Shown: positions 7,136 to 16,052, counted from the first letter of the stretch. The stretch: DNA of 26,202 nucleotides from Clostridiaceae bacterium (GCA_012513545.1 JAAZCB010000866.1:1-26202); one strand, 5' to 3'. Translations and numbers: made by a program. Notes: generated by a model from the sequence alone, not told the origin.

Positions 7136-9310
7136 ATGAATGAAAAAATTATAAATGACAAAAACCGCATAATCAATGATAGCAGTACCATTAATGGTAC
7201 TGCTTCATATGCGGAACATGGTAACAATGCACTCAAGAGCGACAAAGGAGAATATCAAAGCTCTGTTAAGGAAGAAGCAAAACACCATGAATATAATCGT
7301 AATTCAGAAAAAAGCGAAGCCGTAAAACAGCGTAATTATGAAAACGGTATGCATGTTAAAACAGAGCAAAATTACCGCAATGAAAGCGGAAAACTGACTA
7401 CAATTACAACCAACCATACAAGTCCTGAAAGGACGGCAGGAAGTCAGAAACTTTCAGGAGCAGCCGCAACAGCAAACTATGTTTCAACTACAGATAAAGT
7501 AATTCACGATAAAAAGCATGTGGGCGTTGACAATATCCGTACATCACTGGAAAGCAATGTGAAAGAAAGCTTGATTTTAAACAACAAGGGAAACAGTAGC
7601 AGTGGAACGGTTGCAATATCTGAAACAGAAAAGGCAAAAGCAAGAGCGGATGCAGCCAAAGGGAAAAGGGGGAATACCTCAAAAGAGGAAACCCCAAAGG
7701 AAGGTAAACCGGCAAGTGAATCTCAAGCATACTTAGACATGAAAGCACAGAAAGACAAGTCAAAAGGATTTGTTAAAAGGTTTGCCGGTCATGCTGTAAG
7801 AGCTTCGGAAAGTGCGGCAGCACAAGGCGGCAAGGAAGGAAGTTTAAGCGAGCGTACAGCCGGACAGTCAATGAAATATATGCTAAGAGCACCACGCTAT
7901 ACAAGGAACGTGTATAAAGTGGCAGCAGGAACAGTGGTAAATATACGGTTTGCTTCAAAGGTATTTAAAGATGTAAAAGGTGGAGCTTTGACGGCTAAAG
8001 AAGCAAGCCTTTCCTTACTCAAGAGGGGCGGCATTACTCTTAAAAATACTGGTATTGGAACTATAAAAACAATGGGTAAAACTGCTTCGGAGTTTCATGG
8101 TTCAGATGATTTGGGTATACAGGCAGTAAAAAAGCCAAAAGATGTGATAGTAGGAACAAGCAGAGGGTTGAAGGTTACAAGCAGGGCGGCAAAAGCCGTA
8201 AAAAACGCTCCTAAAAATGCAAAGCGTACCCTTAGAAGTATTCAGAAATCTGCTCAAACAGCAAAGTTGGCGGCTCAATATGCTGCTCAAGGTGTAAAAT
8301 TAGGTGCAAAGTTACTTTTAAATCCGGTAGTGTTGAAAGCTATTGCAATTATAATAGCTGTGGTATTGGTCATTCTTTTGCTTGTTGCTGGCGTTTCTGC
8401 GGTGGCTGCCCTGTTTTCAAGCTTTACATATCAGGCGAGGGATGGAGAATTAACAGACGTTTACGCTTATGTAACAGAGCTTGACATTGATATGGCGGTG
8501 GACATACGAAACACACGGAATAAACCGGAATGGAACTATATAGACGACTTCCAAATTACTCAAGACGTTCCAAAGACTAACCCAGTGCCAATAATATCCT
8601 ACCTGACTGTAAAGTATCATGATTTCAAGTTAGGTGATGTAAAAGCGGAAATTGAGCGAATACATAAAGAGCTTAACCACGTAAATTACCGTACATGGCA
8701 GACAACAAGCACAAGCACAACAACAAACAAAGACGGCTCAACTTCAACGTCAACAACGACCACAGACCATTTAGAGGTAAGCTTGACAACAAGAAGTTTT
8801 GAGGACTATGTAAAAGACCATAAGGATGAATTGTTTGCCACAACAGATGAATTTCAGGAATACAAGACCTATAGCGACATAGGCGGCACAACCTTGAGAG
8901 CTGAATTAGCTAAACCGTTTTTAAAGGATAAAGTAAGTGTATCAAGCCGTTTCGGTTGGCGTATAGACCCTGTGTATGATGATAAAAGATTTCATGATGG
9001 AATAGACATTCCCATGCCGTCCGGCACAGAGATTAACGCTACAATGGACGGCACAGTATCAACTGGCATTGATGATGTTGCGGGAAATTATGTAGTCATA
9101 ACAAGCGACAAGAGAAAAACGACATATTGCCACTGTGATACGGTTCTGGTCACTGACGGACAGGTAGTAAAACAGGGTGATGTGATTGCAAAAGTAGGGA
9201 ATACAGGCAAAAGCACAGGAAGTCATTTGCACCTGTCCTTTGAAAAGGATGGGAAAAAACTTAATCCACGTTTCTATATAGGGAAAGACCAGTTTAGCGA
9301 AACTGAATAA
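7136..9310 (+). CDS. Membrane-anchored M23 peptidoglycan endopeptidase of the transfer system
   Basis: About 724 aa. Residues 1-390 are hydrophilic, Lys/Ala/Ser-rich and low-complexity, and contain an Ala-rich region with repeated basic helices. One membrane helix lies at about 399-425 (VVLKAIAIIIAVVLVILLLV). A Thr-rich linker (about 520-550) and a C-terminal M23 domain follow. M23 zinc ligands are His620 and Asp624 (FHDGIDIP), with YCHCD and SHLHLS further on. In conjugation the outward-facing M23 domain locally opens the cell wall for the channel. The start is ambiguous: TTG 7130 is closer to AAAGGA, ATG 7136 is preferred by codon. It lies 7 bp after virB4. Confidence 0.85.
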   Translation: MNEKIINDKNRIINDSSTINGTASYAEHGNNALKSDKGEYQSSVKEEAKHHEYNRNSEKSEAVKQRNYENGMHVKTEQNYRNESGKLTTITTNHTSPERTAGSQKLSGAAATANYVSTTDKVIHDKKHVGVDNIRTSLESNVKESLILNNKGNSSSGTVAISETEKAKARADAAKGKRGNTSKEETPKEGKPASESQAYLDMKAQKDKSKGFVKRFAGHAVRASESAAAQGGKEGSLSERTAGQSMKYMLRAPRYTRNVYKVAAGTVVNIRFASKVFKDVKGGALTAKEASLSLLKRGGITLKNTGIGTIKTMGKTASEFHGSDDLGIQAVKKPKDVIVGTSRGLKVTSRAAKAVKNAPKNAKRTLRSIQKSAQTAKLAAQYAAQGVKLGAKLLLNPVVLKAIAIIIAVVLVILLLVAGVSAVAALFSSFTYQARDGELTDVYAYVTELDIDMAVDIRNTRNKPEWNYIDDFQITQDVPKTNPVPIISYLTVKYHDFKLGDVKAEIERIHKELNHVNYRTWQTTSTSTTTNKDGSTSTSTTTTDHLEVSLTTRSFEDYVKDHKDELFATTDEFQEYKTYSDIGGTTLRAELAKPFLKDKVSVSSRFGWRIDPVYDDKRFHDGIDIPMPSGTEINATMDGTVSTGIDDVAGNYVVITSDKRKTTYCHCDTVLVTDGQVVKQGDVIAKVGNTGKSTGSHLHLSFEKDGKKLNPRFYIGKDQFSETE

Positions 9311-9332
9311 AAACTTGAAGGGAGAAAACCAC

Positions 9333-9593
9333 ATGACAACAGCGGAAAGAATAGCAGAGAAAAGGGATAAAATCAAAAAAGCTAAAGAGAGGATAGCAGC
9401 AGAGCAGGAGAAAATAAACAAGCTCAACAAGGAAATCGAGGAGCTTGAAAGTCTGGAAGTCAAGGGATTGCTTAAAGAACTGAATATGCCACTGTCAGAA
9501 TTTAAAGAGCTTATCAAAGATTTAAACGCAAAGAAGCCAACCGCTGCCGTTCCTGCAAAGGAAGGTACAGAGAACCAGAACAATAATTTGTAA
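9333..9593 (+). CDS. DUF4315-family coiled-coil protein
   Basis: An 86-aa protein, almost entirely charged coiled coil (residues 1-50, AERIAEKRDKIKKAKERI), then LPLSEFKEL-like and a Pro/Asn tail. DUF4315 proteins occur in Firmicute conjugative elements next to the M23 hydrolase and topoisomerase genes; their role is unknown. ATG 9333 is chosen after GAAGGGAG; an in-frame TTG at 9315 lacks a site. The stop TAA is inside palindromic element U2a. Confidence 0.75.
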   Translation: MTTAERIAEKRDKIKKAKERIAAEQEKINKLNKEIEELESLEVKGLLKELNMPLSEFKELIKDLNAKKPTAAVPAKEGTENQNNNL

Positions 9594-9652
9594 CTCAACT
9601 TTCCACGCTGCAGGAATCCTGAAGCAGCCGATTTTTTAAAAAATGAGTTACA
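9589..9652. repeat. Palindromic element U2a (64 bp)
   Basis: TGTAACTCA / TGAGTTACA ends; the interior has GCTGCAGGAATCCTGAAGC. The left end supplies the stop codon of the DUF4315 gene. Unit U2b follows after 1 bp. Confidence 0.9.
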
Positions 9653-9653
9653 A

Positions 9654-9728
9654 TGTAACTCAAAAATATGCTGACACGGTAGAGATCCGTGTCAGCTCCT
9701 ACGGTTTTGATTGATTGATTGAGTTACA
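9654..9728. repeat. Palindromic element U2b (75 bp)
   Basis: The longest member. The interior has a perfect 9-bp stem CTGACACGG / CCGTGTCAG and then a TTGA TTGA TTGA run before the right end. It precedes the topB ribosome site by 10 bp. Confidence 0.9.
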
Positions 9729-9748
9729 AAAATAAAGAAGGGGGTTAA

Positions 9749-11911
9749 ATGATGGGATACCAATTAGTAATTGCAGAAAAACCAAGTGTTGCCGGTGAGA
9801 TTGCCAAAGTGATAGGAGCAACCAAAAGGGAAAGCGGCTACTTTTCTGGAAATGGGTATTATGTGACATGGTGTGTCGGTCACTTGATACAAAGTGCTAT
9901 GCCGGAAGATTATAACCCAGAGCTTAAAAAATGGAGTTTGGACACTTTACCTTTTATACCTGAACAGTGGAAAACGGTTGTATCTGAAAACACCAAAGAC
10001 CAATACAAGACCGTTGAAAAGCTCATAAAAAGCAATGACGTTACAGAGCTTGTATGTGCAACGGATGCAGGACGTGAAGGGGAATTAATATTCAGGCTCG
10101 TATACAACAAAACCGCAAGCAGGAAGCCATATAAAAGGCTTTGGATAAGCTCAATGGAAACAAAAGCTATACAAGACGGTTTTAATAGTCTGAAAGACGG
10201 CAGGGAGTATGAAAACCTTTATCAAGCTGCTGTTTCTCGTATGAACGCTGATTTTTTGGTTGGTATCAATGCAACACGTTTATATAGCTGCCTGTATAAC
10301 AAAAAGCTGAATATTGGGCGTGTGCAATCCCCTACAATCAACCTGATAGTAAAAAGGCAGAGAAGCATTGAGAATTTCAAGCCTGTACCTTACTATGTTT
10401 TAACTGCTGATTGTGGGAGCTTCAAAGCTTATAAGCGTTTAGACTGGCTTTCTCTCTCTGTAGAGGATATGGAAAAGGCAACAAAACAGGTAGTTGATAA
10501 ATGCAATGGTAAAAAGGGAACTGTATCAAAGCTTGAGAAGCAAGACAAGACCGAAAATGCAGCGGCTTTGTTTGATTTAACTACATTGCAGCGTGAAGCA
10601 AATACCTTGCTTGGATATTCGGCACAACAGACCTTAGACATTGCACAAAGCCTTTATGAAGCAAAGCTCACCACTTACCCAAGAACAGACAGCCGCTACC
10701 TGACGGACGATATGGAAGAATCAACACTTGAGCTTATAGGTGAACTTGCAAAATCAAAACTGGTTGATACTAAAACACTAAAGGACTATGACACTAAAAA
10801 GTTAAGCATGAAACGTGTTGTCAATAACAAAAAGGTATCTGACCACCACGCAATAATACCAACAAAAAGCGTACTCACGGCAGACCTTGAAAAGCTGCCG
10901 ACAGCCGAAAAAAACATACTTACTCTGATTGTTTATAGGCTGCTTACTTCTCCATATGCAGCACAGAAATACGCTTACACTAAGTTAGAGCTTGATGTTG
11001 AGGGTGAACAGTTTACAGCGACCGGAAAGCAGATTCTTGACAATGGCTTCAAGGAGTTTCAGAGTAATTTGATTGAAGTTATAAAAGCAAAGCCGGAGAA
11101 GGAAGCAGAAAAAGACGAGCCGGAGAATGAAGCCATACCAAACAACATTACTCAAGGTACAACCATAGAAGGGGTTAAGGTTTCATCAAAGGCAAAAAAG
11201 ACAAAACCACCTGTACCACACACAGAAGCAACACTTTTGGGAGCTATGGAAAACGCCGGAAAAGAACTTGAGGACGAAGAACTCAAAGAAGCAATGAAAG
11301 ATTCCGGTTTGGGTACTCCTGCCACCAGAGCCGGTATTATAGAGCGTATCATCAAGACCGGATTCATAGAACGCAAAGGAAAGCAGCTCCTTGCCACACA
11401 ACAAGCCTATACCCTTATGGACTTACTTCCTGAAAAGCTCAAAGAACCAGAGCTAACCGCTGAATGGGAAAAGCAGCTTGAAATGATAAGAAGGGGAGAA
11501 GTAAAAAGCAATGACTTTATGACCAACATTGCAGCATACATAAAGAATATCGTTGAAAGCTCAAAAGGCATAAGCTCCGAAGATGCAAAAGACACCTTCA
11601 AACAGGAAAAAGAGGTTATAGCGGTTTGCCCTCGATGTGGAAAAAACATCATAGAGCTTCCGAAGTCATACGCCTGTGAAAGTGGAAAAGAAGGTTGCGG
11701 CTTCACACTCTGGAAGGAAGATAAATTCTTTAAGGACAAGAAAAAAACGCTTACTAAAAAACAAGCTACTGACCTACTTAAAAAGGGCAGGGTAAAAATG
11801 ACCGGTTTATACTCTGCCAAAACAAACAAAACCTATGATGCAACCATCATACTTGACGATACCGGCACATATGTAAATTTTAAAATGGAGTTTGATAATT
11901 CAAAGAAGTAA
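9749..11911 (+). CDS. topB: DNA topoisomerase III (type IA)
   Basis: A 720-aa type IA topoisomerase. The Toprim domain has IAEKPSVAGEIAKVIG (residues 8-23) and TDAGREGELIFR (about 105-116). The catalytic Tyr310 is in TTYPRTDSRYL, and HHAIIPT and GLGTPATRAGIIERI follow. The C-terminal zinc finger starts CPRCGKN at Cys627/Cys630 and continues CESGKEGCGF. Plasmid TopB enzymes decatenate replicating or transferring plasmid DNA. AAGAAGGGGG precedes ATG 9749; ATG 9752 is equally possible. The stop ends one base before element U3. Confidence 0.95.
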   Translation: MMGYQLVIAEKPSVAGEIAKVIGATKRESGYFSGNGYYVTWCVGHLIQSAMPEDYNPELKKWSLDTLPFIPEQWKTVVSENTKDQYKTVEKLIKSNDVTELVCATDAGREGELIFRLVYNKTASRKPYKRLWISSMETKAIQDGFNSLKDGREYENLYQAAVSRMNADFLVGINATRLYSCLYNKKLNIGRVQSPTINLIVKRQRSIENFKPVPYYVLTADCGSFKAYKRLDWLSLSVEDMEKATKQVVDKCNGKKGTVSKLEKQDKTENAAALFDLTTLQREANTLLGYSAQQTLDIAQSLYEAKLTTYPRTDSRYLTDDMEESTLELIGELAKSKLVDTKTLKDYDTKKLSMKRVVNNKKVSDHHAIIPTKSVLTADLEKLPTAEKNILTLIVYRLLTSPYAAQKYAYTKLELDVEGEQFTATGKQILDNGFKEFQSNLIEVIKAKPEKEAEKDEPENEAIPNNITQGTTIEGVKVSSKAKKTKPPVPHTEATLLGAMENAGKELEDEELKEAMKDSGLGTPATRAGIIERIIKTGFIERKGKQLLATQQAYTLMDLLPEKLKEPELTAEWEKQLEMIRRGEVKSNDFMTNIAAYIKNIVESSKGISSEDAKDTFKQEKEVIAVCPRCGKNIIELPKSYACESGKEGCGFTLWKEDKFFKDKKKTLTKKQATDLLKKGRVKMTGLYSAKTNKTYDATIILDDTGTYVNFKMEFDNSKK

Positions 11912-11965
11912 TGTAACTCAATTTTTGTCGGCCGCCTTGGGCGGCTGCATAAAAATTGAGTTACA
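11912..11965. repeat. Palindromic element U3 (54 bp)
   Basis: Ends TGTAACTCA / TGAGTTACA extend to a 15-bp perfect arm (TGTAACTCAATTTTT), with an inner GCCGCC / GGCGGC stem. It is the most regular hairpin of the family and lies directly after the topB stop. Confidence 0.9.
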
Positions 11966-11992
11966 AATAAAAATATGAAAGGGGATTATGTT

Positions 11993-12691
11993 ATGAAAAA
12001 AGTGGTTTTACTCGTAGTGTCCTTAATGGTTATAAGTGTTGCCCTGATGGGATGCGGAAAAGGCAATGACAGCAACAATACTCCAAAAGTGGAAGTTCAA
12101 AAGGCTCCTGCGGAAGCTATAGGAACGTGGTACAGTACACGTCCTGATACTCTGACCATTGAAGATGATGGAGTATATACGTCTGAATGGTTGACTATGA
12201 AAACCAAAGGCACATACACCGTAAAGGATGGTGTATTATCCCTTAAAGGTATGGACGGAACTTTATACGCTTTCAAGATTGTGAAGGATGGCAACCAAAA
12301 TACTTTATATTTTAAAGATAGTAAAAGCAGTCTTGAATATACCTACTATGACACAAAGGAAAAGGCAGATAAGCTAATTGCAGATAAGAAAGCAGCAGAA
12401 CAGAAAACAGCAGCAGAAGCCAATAACACAAAATTCAAAGAGGTACAGGATAACTTAGTGGGTACGTGGGAATGGTCAAATGTAGGGGGTACAGTAACTT
12501 TTAACAATGACGGCACATACACCGGAACAATAAAAGGCTTAGAATCTGGTACTTATCAAATTGTCGATGCAGAACACTTAAAAATGACAAAGGGTAAGAG
12601 TACCGAAATCTATAATCAAGCTATCAAACTCTCAACAACAAATGGTTATGAATTACAATTTTCACCGCTCGGTAAACTGGTAAAAAAATAG
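11993..12691 (+). CDS. Exported lipoprotein with two lipocalin-like repeats
   Basis: About 232 aa. A lipoprotein signal peptide (KKVVLLVVSLMVISVALMGC, lipobox LMGC) is followed by two similar halves: GTWYSTRPDTLTIEDDGVYT near the start and GTWEWSNVGGTVTFNNDGTY near the end. Each is a GTW..TF..DGTY..GTY pattern seen in small secreted beta-barrel-like domains. A Lys/Ala helix separates them. It is probably anchored outside the membrane. Being at the end of the transfer operon, a role in surface or entry exclusion or mating contact is possible, but nothing proves it. ATG 11993 is chosen after GAAAGGGG. Confidence 0.75.
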   Translation: MKKVVLLVVSLMVISVALMGCGKGNDSNNTPKVEVQKAPAEAIGTWYSTRPDTLTIEDDGVYTSEWLTMKTKGTYTVKDGVLSLKGMDGTLYAFKIVKDGNQNTLYFKDSKSSLEYTYYDTKEKADKLIADKKAAEQKTAAEANNTKFKEVQDNLVGTWEWSNVGGTVTFNNDGTYTGTIKGLESGTYQIVDAEHLKMTKGKSTEIYNQAIKLSTTNGYELQFSPLGKLVKK

Positions 12692-12728
12692 TCCGAAAAA
12701 GGTTAGTGATTTAGGGGAAAGCGTACTT

Positions 12729-12760
12729 TGAAAATAGCACTAATAAAAGCACTATTTTCA
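12729..12760. terminator. Hairpin after the lipoprotein gene
   Basis: TGAAAATAG (12729-12737) pairs with CTATTTTCA (12752-12760). There is no T-run after it, so termination is only a guess; it may also be part of the resolvase site region. Confidence 0.35.
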
Positions 12761-12850
12761 GGGGTAAAAATCGGCTAAATTCTACAATGTTGAATATGTA
12801 CGAAAAACGGTCGTTTGCCGCACTCCATTTAATCAACAACCTATGAAAAA

Positions 12851-12894
12851 TAGTGACATGTATATATAATAATTACAGTATATACATGTCACTA
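12851..12894. promoter_or_regulatory. 16-bp inverted repeat upstream of the resolvase (res/operator candidate)
   Basis: TAGTGACATGTATATA at 12851-12866 is exactly inverted at 12879-12894 with a 12-bp AT-rich centre. It ends 19 bp before the resolvase start. Serine resolvases act at and repress from such upstream sites, so this is a likely recombination or autoregulation site. Confidence 0.6.
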
Positions 12895-12913
12895 TGCAAA
12901 GGAGAGTTGCAAA

Positions 12914-13498
12914 ATGAAGTTTGGGTATGCAAGAGTAAGCACTTTAGAGCAAAACTTAGATTTACAAATAGATGCACTCAAAGAGTATGGAGTTGATGAA
13001 ATATATGAGGAAAAAGTCACTGGCACAAGGCAGAACCGGCAGCAGCTTACAGAGCTTTTGGGAAAGCTCCGCAGCGGTGACACTCTAGTAATCTGGAAGC
13101 TTGACAGACTAGGAAGGACAGTAAGACAGCTTCTAGCATTGGCAGAGGACTTTGAGAAAAAGGGCATATACCTTGTGAGCTTGAGGGAACAATTTGACAC
13201 ATCAACACCTATGGGGAAATTTTGTTTTGTTATGTTTTGTGCTATGGCTCAAATGGAGCGTGATGTAAATTCAGAGCGAACCAAAGCCGGTATCGAAGCA
13301 GCCAAAAAAAGAGGACGTTTGCCGGGGCGTACCCCAAAGGAAAAAAAGCAAGTTGAAACAGCTTTAAAAATGTATTATTCAAATGATTTTTCCGTGCAAG
13401 ATATTATAGATGCTACAGGGTTGAGTAAATCCACCCTTTTCAAATATGTTAGAGAACATACATCTAAAGAAGGGAGTATCGAAAATGGCAAGTCATGA
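12914..13498 (+). CDS. Serine resolvase/invertase
   Basis: A 194-aa small serine recombinase. Catalytic Ser9 is in YARVST, the VTGTRQNRQQL segment follows, and WKLDRLGRTVRQL carries Asp64, Arg65 and Arg68. FVMFCAMAQMERDVNSERT leads into the long E-helix, and a C-terminal helix-turn-helix lies about 148-175 (IIDATGLSKSTLFKYV). Its probable role is multimer resolution of the plasmid. RBS AAAGGAGAG precedes ATG 12914. Its 3' end overlaps the ArdC-like gene by 14 bp. Confidence 0.92.
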   Translation: MKFGYARVSTLEQNLDLQIDALKEYGVDEIYEEKVTGTRQNRQQLTELLGKLRSGDTLVIWKLDRLGRTVRQLLALAEDFEKKGIYLVSLREQFDTSTPMGKFCFVMFCAMAQMERDVNSERTKAGIEAAKKRGRLPGRTPKEKKQVETALKMYYSNDFSVQDIIDATGLSKSTLFKYVREHTSKEGSIENGKS

Positions 13499-15128
13499 TA
13501 AACTGGATAAAATGAAAGAGCTTACAGACAAGTTGGAGCAAGGCATAAAAGACGTATACACCAGTGATAAATATATAAACTATCTTAATGTCATGTCAAA
13601 GTTTCATTCCTATTCTTTCAGGAACAGCATTTTGCTTATGATGCAAAAACCGGATTCAACACATGTAGCCGGTTTTAATGCTTGGAAAACTAAGTTTAAC
13701 CGTTCAGTAAACAAAGGGGAAAAGGGAATACAGATTCTTGCCCCTTCTCCATACCGTGTAAAGGTTGAAATGGAGAAGATAGACCCCAACACACAAAAGC
13801 CGGTACAGGATGCAGCAGGAAAGACGGTGACGGAAACGGTGGAAATAACAAAACCGGCTTTCCGTCCTGTTTACGTCTTTGATGTCAGTCAGACATCAGG
13901 TGAACCGCTGCCGCAGCTCGTCACAGAGCTGACCGGAAACGTGGAAAGGTATAATGCCTTTATGGAAAGCCTGAAAAGCGTATCACCTTTGCCTATGGAG
14001 TTTGAGGATATACAGAGTGGAGCAAAAGGATATTGCGACCCTGTAAATAAAAGAATAGCAATCAAAAACGGCATGAGCGAGACACAAACCATTAAAACGT
14101 CTATCCATGAAATAACACACGCCGACCTGCACACTGATAATAATTACCTTACCCTTGATGATAAAAAAGACCGCCGCACTAAGGAAGTTGAAGCCGAAAG
14201 CGTGGCTTTTGTTGTTTGTAGCCATTATGGTATTGATACCTCGGAATATAGCTTTGCGTATGTAGCTGCTTGGAGTAGTGACAAGGAACTGAACGAGCTT
14301 AAAAACTCACTTGATACCATCCAAAAGCAAGCTGCTGAATTGATTGATAGGATTGATACACGCTTTCAGGAGCTTTTAAAAGAGCAGCCAACACACGTGC
14401 ATGAGCAGGGCAAAGAACCTACCAAAGCCGATGCGAAGGAAAGGGCGGCATTAGTTGGGGTTGATTTTGAAAAAGCACCGGCGGCAGCTCATGACAGAAC
14501 CTTCACCATCTATCAATTAAAAGTCGGTGAGGAAAACCATTTCAGGCGTTGGGAAAGCTTTGAAAGCTTGCAGAAGTACGAAGATAAACCGGATTTAAAA
14601 AACTATGACAAGGTTTACACCGGCAAAATGGAGCAGTCAGCTACATTGGAAAATATATATCAGGAGTTTAATACAAACAAACCGGCAGACTTCAAAGGAC
14701 ATTCATTGTCCATGAGTGATATTGTCGTGGTGGAAGAAAACAGCGTTTGTACAGCTCATTACGTTGATAGTTTCGGCTTTGAAAGCTGTCCAGATGTAGC
14801 AAAACAACATGAACAGCAGCTAATCAATGAACACCTTGACAGCGTGAAATTTGACAATGATATAGACTTAGACAAGGAACAGAGCAGGGAGCAACTAGGC
14901 TTTAATGACAAGTTTCCTGATGATTTGAACGACTTCACATATGAGCTAATGACTGCCGTTGTCGGTGAAAAGAATATGACCTTTGAAAGACCGGCAGCAA
15001 ATGAAAAGCCTTTGTCTATGTCAGAGCGTATGAAAGCAGCAAAGGAAGCATCAAAGGAACGTTCCGTAGCTCAAAAGCAAGCTCCTGAAAAGGATAAACA
15101 ACAAAAAAAAGAAAGAGAGGAAAGATAA
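13485..15128 (+). CDS. ArdC-like antirestriction protein with metallopeptidase and YodL/DUF4316 regions
   Basis: A 547-aa protein. Residues 1-130 are the ArdC N-terminal ssDNA-binding domain (SFRNSILLMMQKP..VAGFNAWK). A zinc-peptidase domain with HEITH (His208, Glu209, His212) covers about 150-270. Next come a YodL-like region (FTIYQLK..HFRRWESFESL, about 335-380) and a DUF4316-like segment (HSLSMSDIVVV..YVDSFGF). The C-terminus is a tail beginning KPLSMSERMKAAKE and ending KKEREER, shared with two other proteins here. ArdC proteins protect incoming plasmid DNA from restriction, and a related ArdC is reported to be transferred during conjugation. ATG 13485 is chosen after GAAGGGAG; 13446 lacks a site. 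Confidence 0.85.
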   Translation: MASHDKLDKMKELTDKLEQGIKDVYTSDKYINYLNVMSKFHSYSFRNSILLMMQKPDSTHVAGFNAWKTKFNRSVNKGEKGIQILAPSPYRVKVEMEKIDPNTQKPVQDAAGKTVTETVEITKPAFRPVYVFDVSQTSGEPLPQLVTELTGNVERYNAFMESLKSVSPLPMEFEDIQSGAKGYCDPVNKRIAIKNGMSETQTIKTSIHEITHADLHTDNNYLTLDDKKDRRTKEVEAESVAFVVCSHYGIDTSEYSFAYVAAWSSDKELNELKNSLDTIQKQAAELIDRIDTRFQELLKEQPTHVHEQGKEPTKADAKERAALVGVDFEKAPAAAHDRTFTIYQLKVGEENHFRRWESFESLQKYEDKPDLKNYDKVYTGKMEQSATLENIYQEFNTNKPADFKGHSLSMSDIVVVEENSVCTAHYVDSFGFESCPDVAKQHEQQLINEHLDSVKFDNDIDLDKEQSREQLGFNDKFPDDLNDFTYELMTAVVGEKNMTFERPAANEKPLSMSERMKAAKEASKERSVAQKQAPEKDKQQKKEREER

Positions 15129-15130
15129 TG
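15067..15130 (+). repeat. Tail-module direct repeat, copy 1
   Basis: About 62 bp encoding AQKQAPEKDKQQKKEREE, plus the GAGAGGAAA ribosome site and TAATG stop/start of the next gene. It is repeated almost exactly at 15620-15684, so the tail was copied together with the intergenic junction. Confidence 0.85.
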
Positions 15131-15682
15131 GAAATCGAATTAATTAGAGAGTATGCAAGAGAGCTTCAAAACCTATGTATAGATATCATCAGTAAAGAAA
15201 AAAAATTAGAAGTTCTTGAAACATTCGATAGTTCCAAAATGTCTTTAGAATCTCAACTAAACCACGGATTAATGAAACTAACCGAAAGTGTTAAAGGAAA
15301 TAAACATAATTCTGGTTTGTTAGAAATGGCAAAAAAAGCACAGGATGAATTATCAACCATCAAAAATAGTTTCAAATTAGATGATAACTTTATTCCTGTA
15401 TTACAAAATGCTGTAAAAGAAGAACAAATAAATTTAAGTAAAATCATTGAAGTATTTAAAAAAGAATTACCCACACTACAAGGGTATAGCAAAGAATCAC
15501 AGGAAAAATACATTGTTAATTTATCAAAGAGAAAAGAATATCTTTCAGGAGCTGCACAATCACTTGACCCAAAGCAGAAAATGACTGAACGTATGGCAGC
15601 AGCAAAGGAACGAGCTGCCGCAGCTCAAAAGCAAGCTCCTGAAAAGGACAAACAGCAAAAAAAAGAAAGAGAGGAAATATAA
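15128..15682 (+). CDS. Unknown helical protein carrying the shared C-terminal tail
   Basis: A 184-aa protein that I do not recognise. It appears all-alpha and charged, with no signal peptide or membrane segment. Residues 1-145 are AT-rich in codon use compared with its neighbours, suggesting separate origin. Residues 148-184 (KMTERMAAAKER, ending KKEREEI) match the ArdC tail and the ToxN tail. It starts with a 1-nt overlap (TAATG) with ardC and ends the same way into the TTRAP gene, so all are translationally coupled. If the tail is a secretion signal, this could be another protein delivered with the plasmid (inference). Confidence 0.7.
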   Translation: MEIELIREYARELQNLCIDIISKEKKLEVLETFDSSKMSLESQLNHGLMKLTESVKGNKHNSGLLEMAKKAQDELSTIKNSFKLDDNFIPVLQNAVKEEQINLSKIIEVFKKELPTLQGYSKESQEKYIVNLSKRKEYLSGAAQSLDPKQKMTERMAAAKERAAAAQKQAPEKDKQQKKEREEI

Positions 15683-15684
15683 TG
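15620..15684 (+). repeat. Tail-module direct repeat, copy 2
   Basis: Near-identical to 15067-15130, differing at only a few bases, and including the ribosome site and start codon of the next gene. Confidence 0.85.
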
Positions 15685-15915
15685 TTTACTGTTGAAGAAA
15701 TAACCTTAATGAAAATGTATTCCGGCTTCACACCAGACCGTCAAAGCATTATTAATAAGCTCAAAGCTGTTGTACCTCACTTTGCAGACAATGAGCAGGA
15801 AATAAAAGAGCTGACCAGTGGTGTTATAAGAAAGCTCACCGCCATGAATGACAAGAGCTTTGAAAGCTTGGATTTTTCTGTTGCTCTGGATGAAGAAGCA
15901 CCACAGGAATCATAA
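15682..15915 (+). CDS. TTRAP-family (transposon-transfer assisting) small protein
   Basis: A 77-aa protein matching the TTRAP family pattern: MFTVEEITLMKMYSG at the N-terminus, TPDRQSIINKL, a helical middle and LTAMNDKSFESLDF near the end. These proteins accompany ArdC/YodL genes on Firmicute conjugative elements; the molecular role is not established. It is coupled to the upstream gene by TAATG and is the last gene of the resolvase-ardC operon. Confidence 0.8.
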   Translation: MFTVEEITLMKMYSGFTPDRQSIINKLKAVVPHFADNEQEIKELTSGVIRKLTAMNDKSFESLDFSVALDEEAPQES

Positions 15916-15918
15916 ACA

Positions 15919-15944
15919 ATTTTTGAAAGTTAACTTTCAAAAAT
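15919..15944. promoter_or_regulatory. 26-bp perfect palindrome, copy 1
   Basis: Perfect dyad around GTTAAC, core GAAAGTTAACTTTC, immediately after the TTRAP stop and about 60 bp before the next promoter. A 22-bp copy occurs at 20520-20541 upstream of the SprT operon. Probably a dimeric regulator site. Confidence 0.6.
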
Positions 15945-16004
15945 GAAAGGGTATTCTGTGCAGTCAGATTGTAAGAAGTGTCCGAAACATCAGGAAACCT
16001 ACGT

Positions 16005-16052
16005 ACTTTGAACCTAAAAAACTAAAGTACTAAAACATTATGATACTAAAGG
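16005..16052 (+). promoter_or_regulatory. Promoter with 8-bp box array upstream of the 139-aa gene
   Basis: Boxes start at 16005, 16013, 16021, 16029, 16037 and 16045 (ACTT, CCTA, ACTA, ACTA, ATTA, ACTA), exactly 8 bp apart. They overlap a weak promoter, TTGAAC 16008-16013, 17-bp spacer, TAAAAC 16031-16036. A protein on the boxes would occlude the promoter. Confidence 0.6.

Noticed and set aside
12914..13498. Resolvase as an integrase of an integrative element
   Set aside because: Small serine resolvase/invertase size and domain order; lacks the large C-terminal region of serine integrases, and no att core or flanking chromosome is visible.
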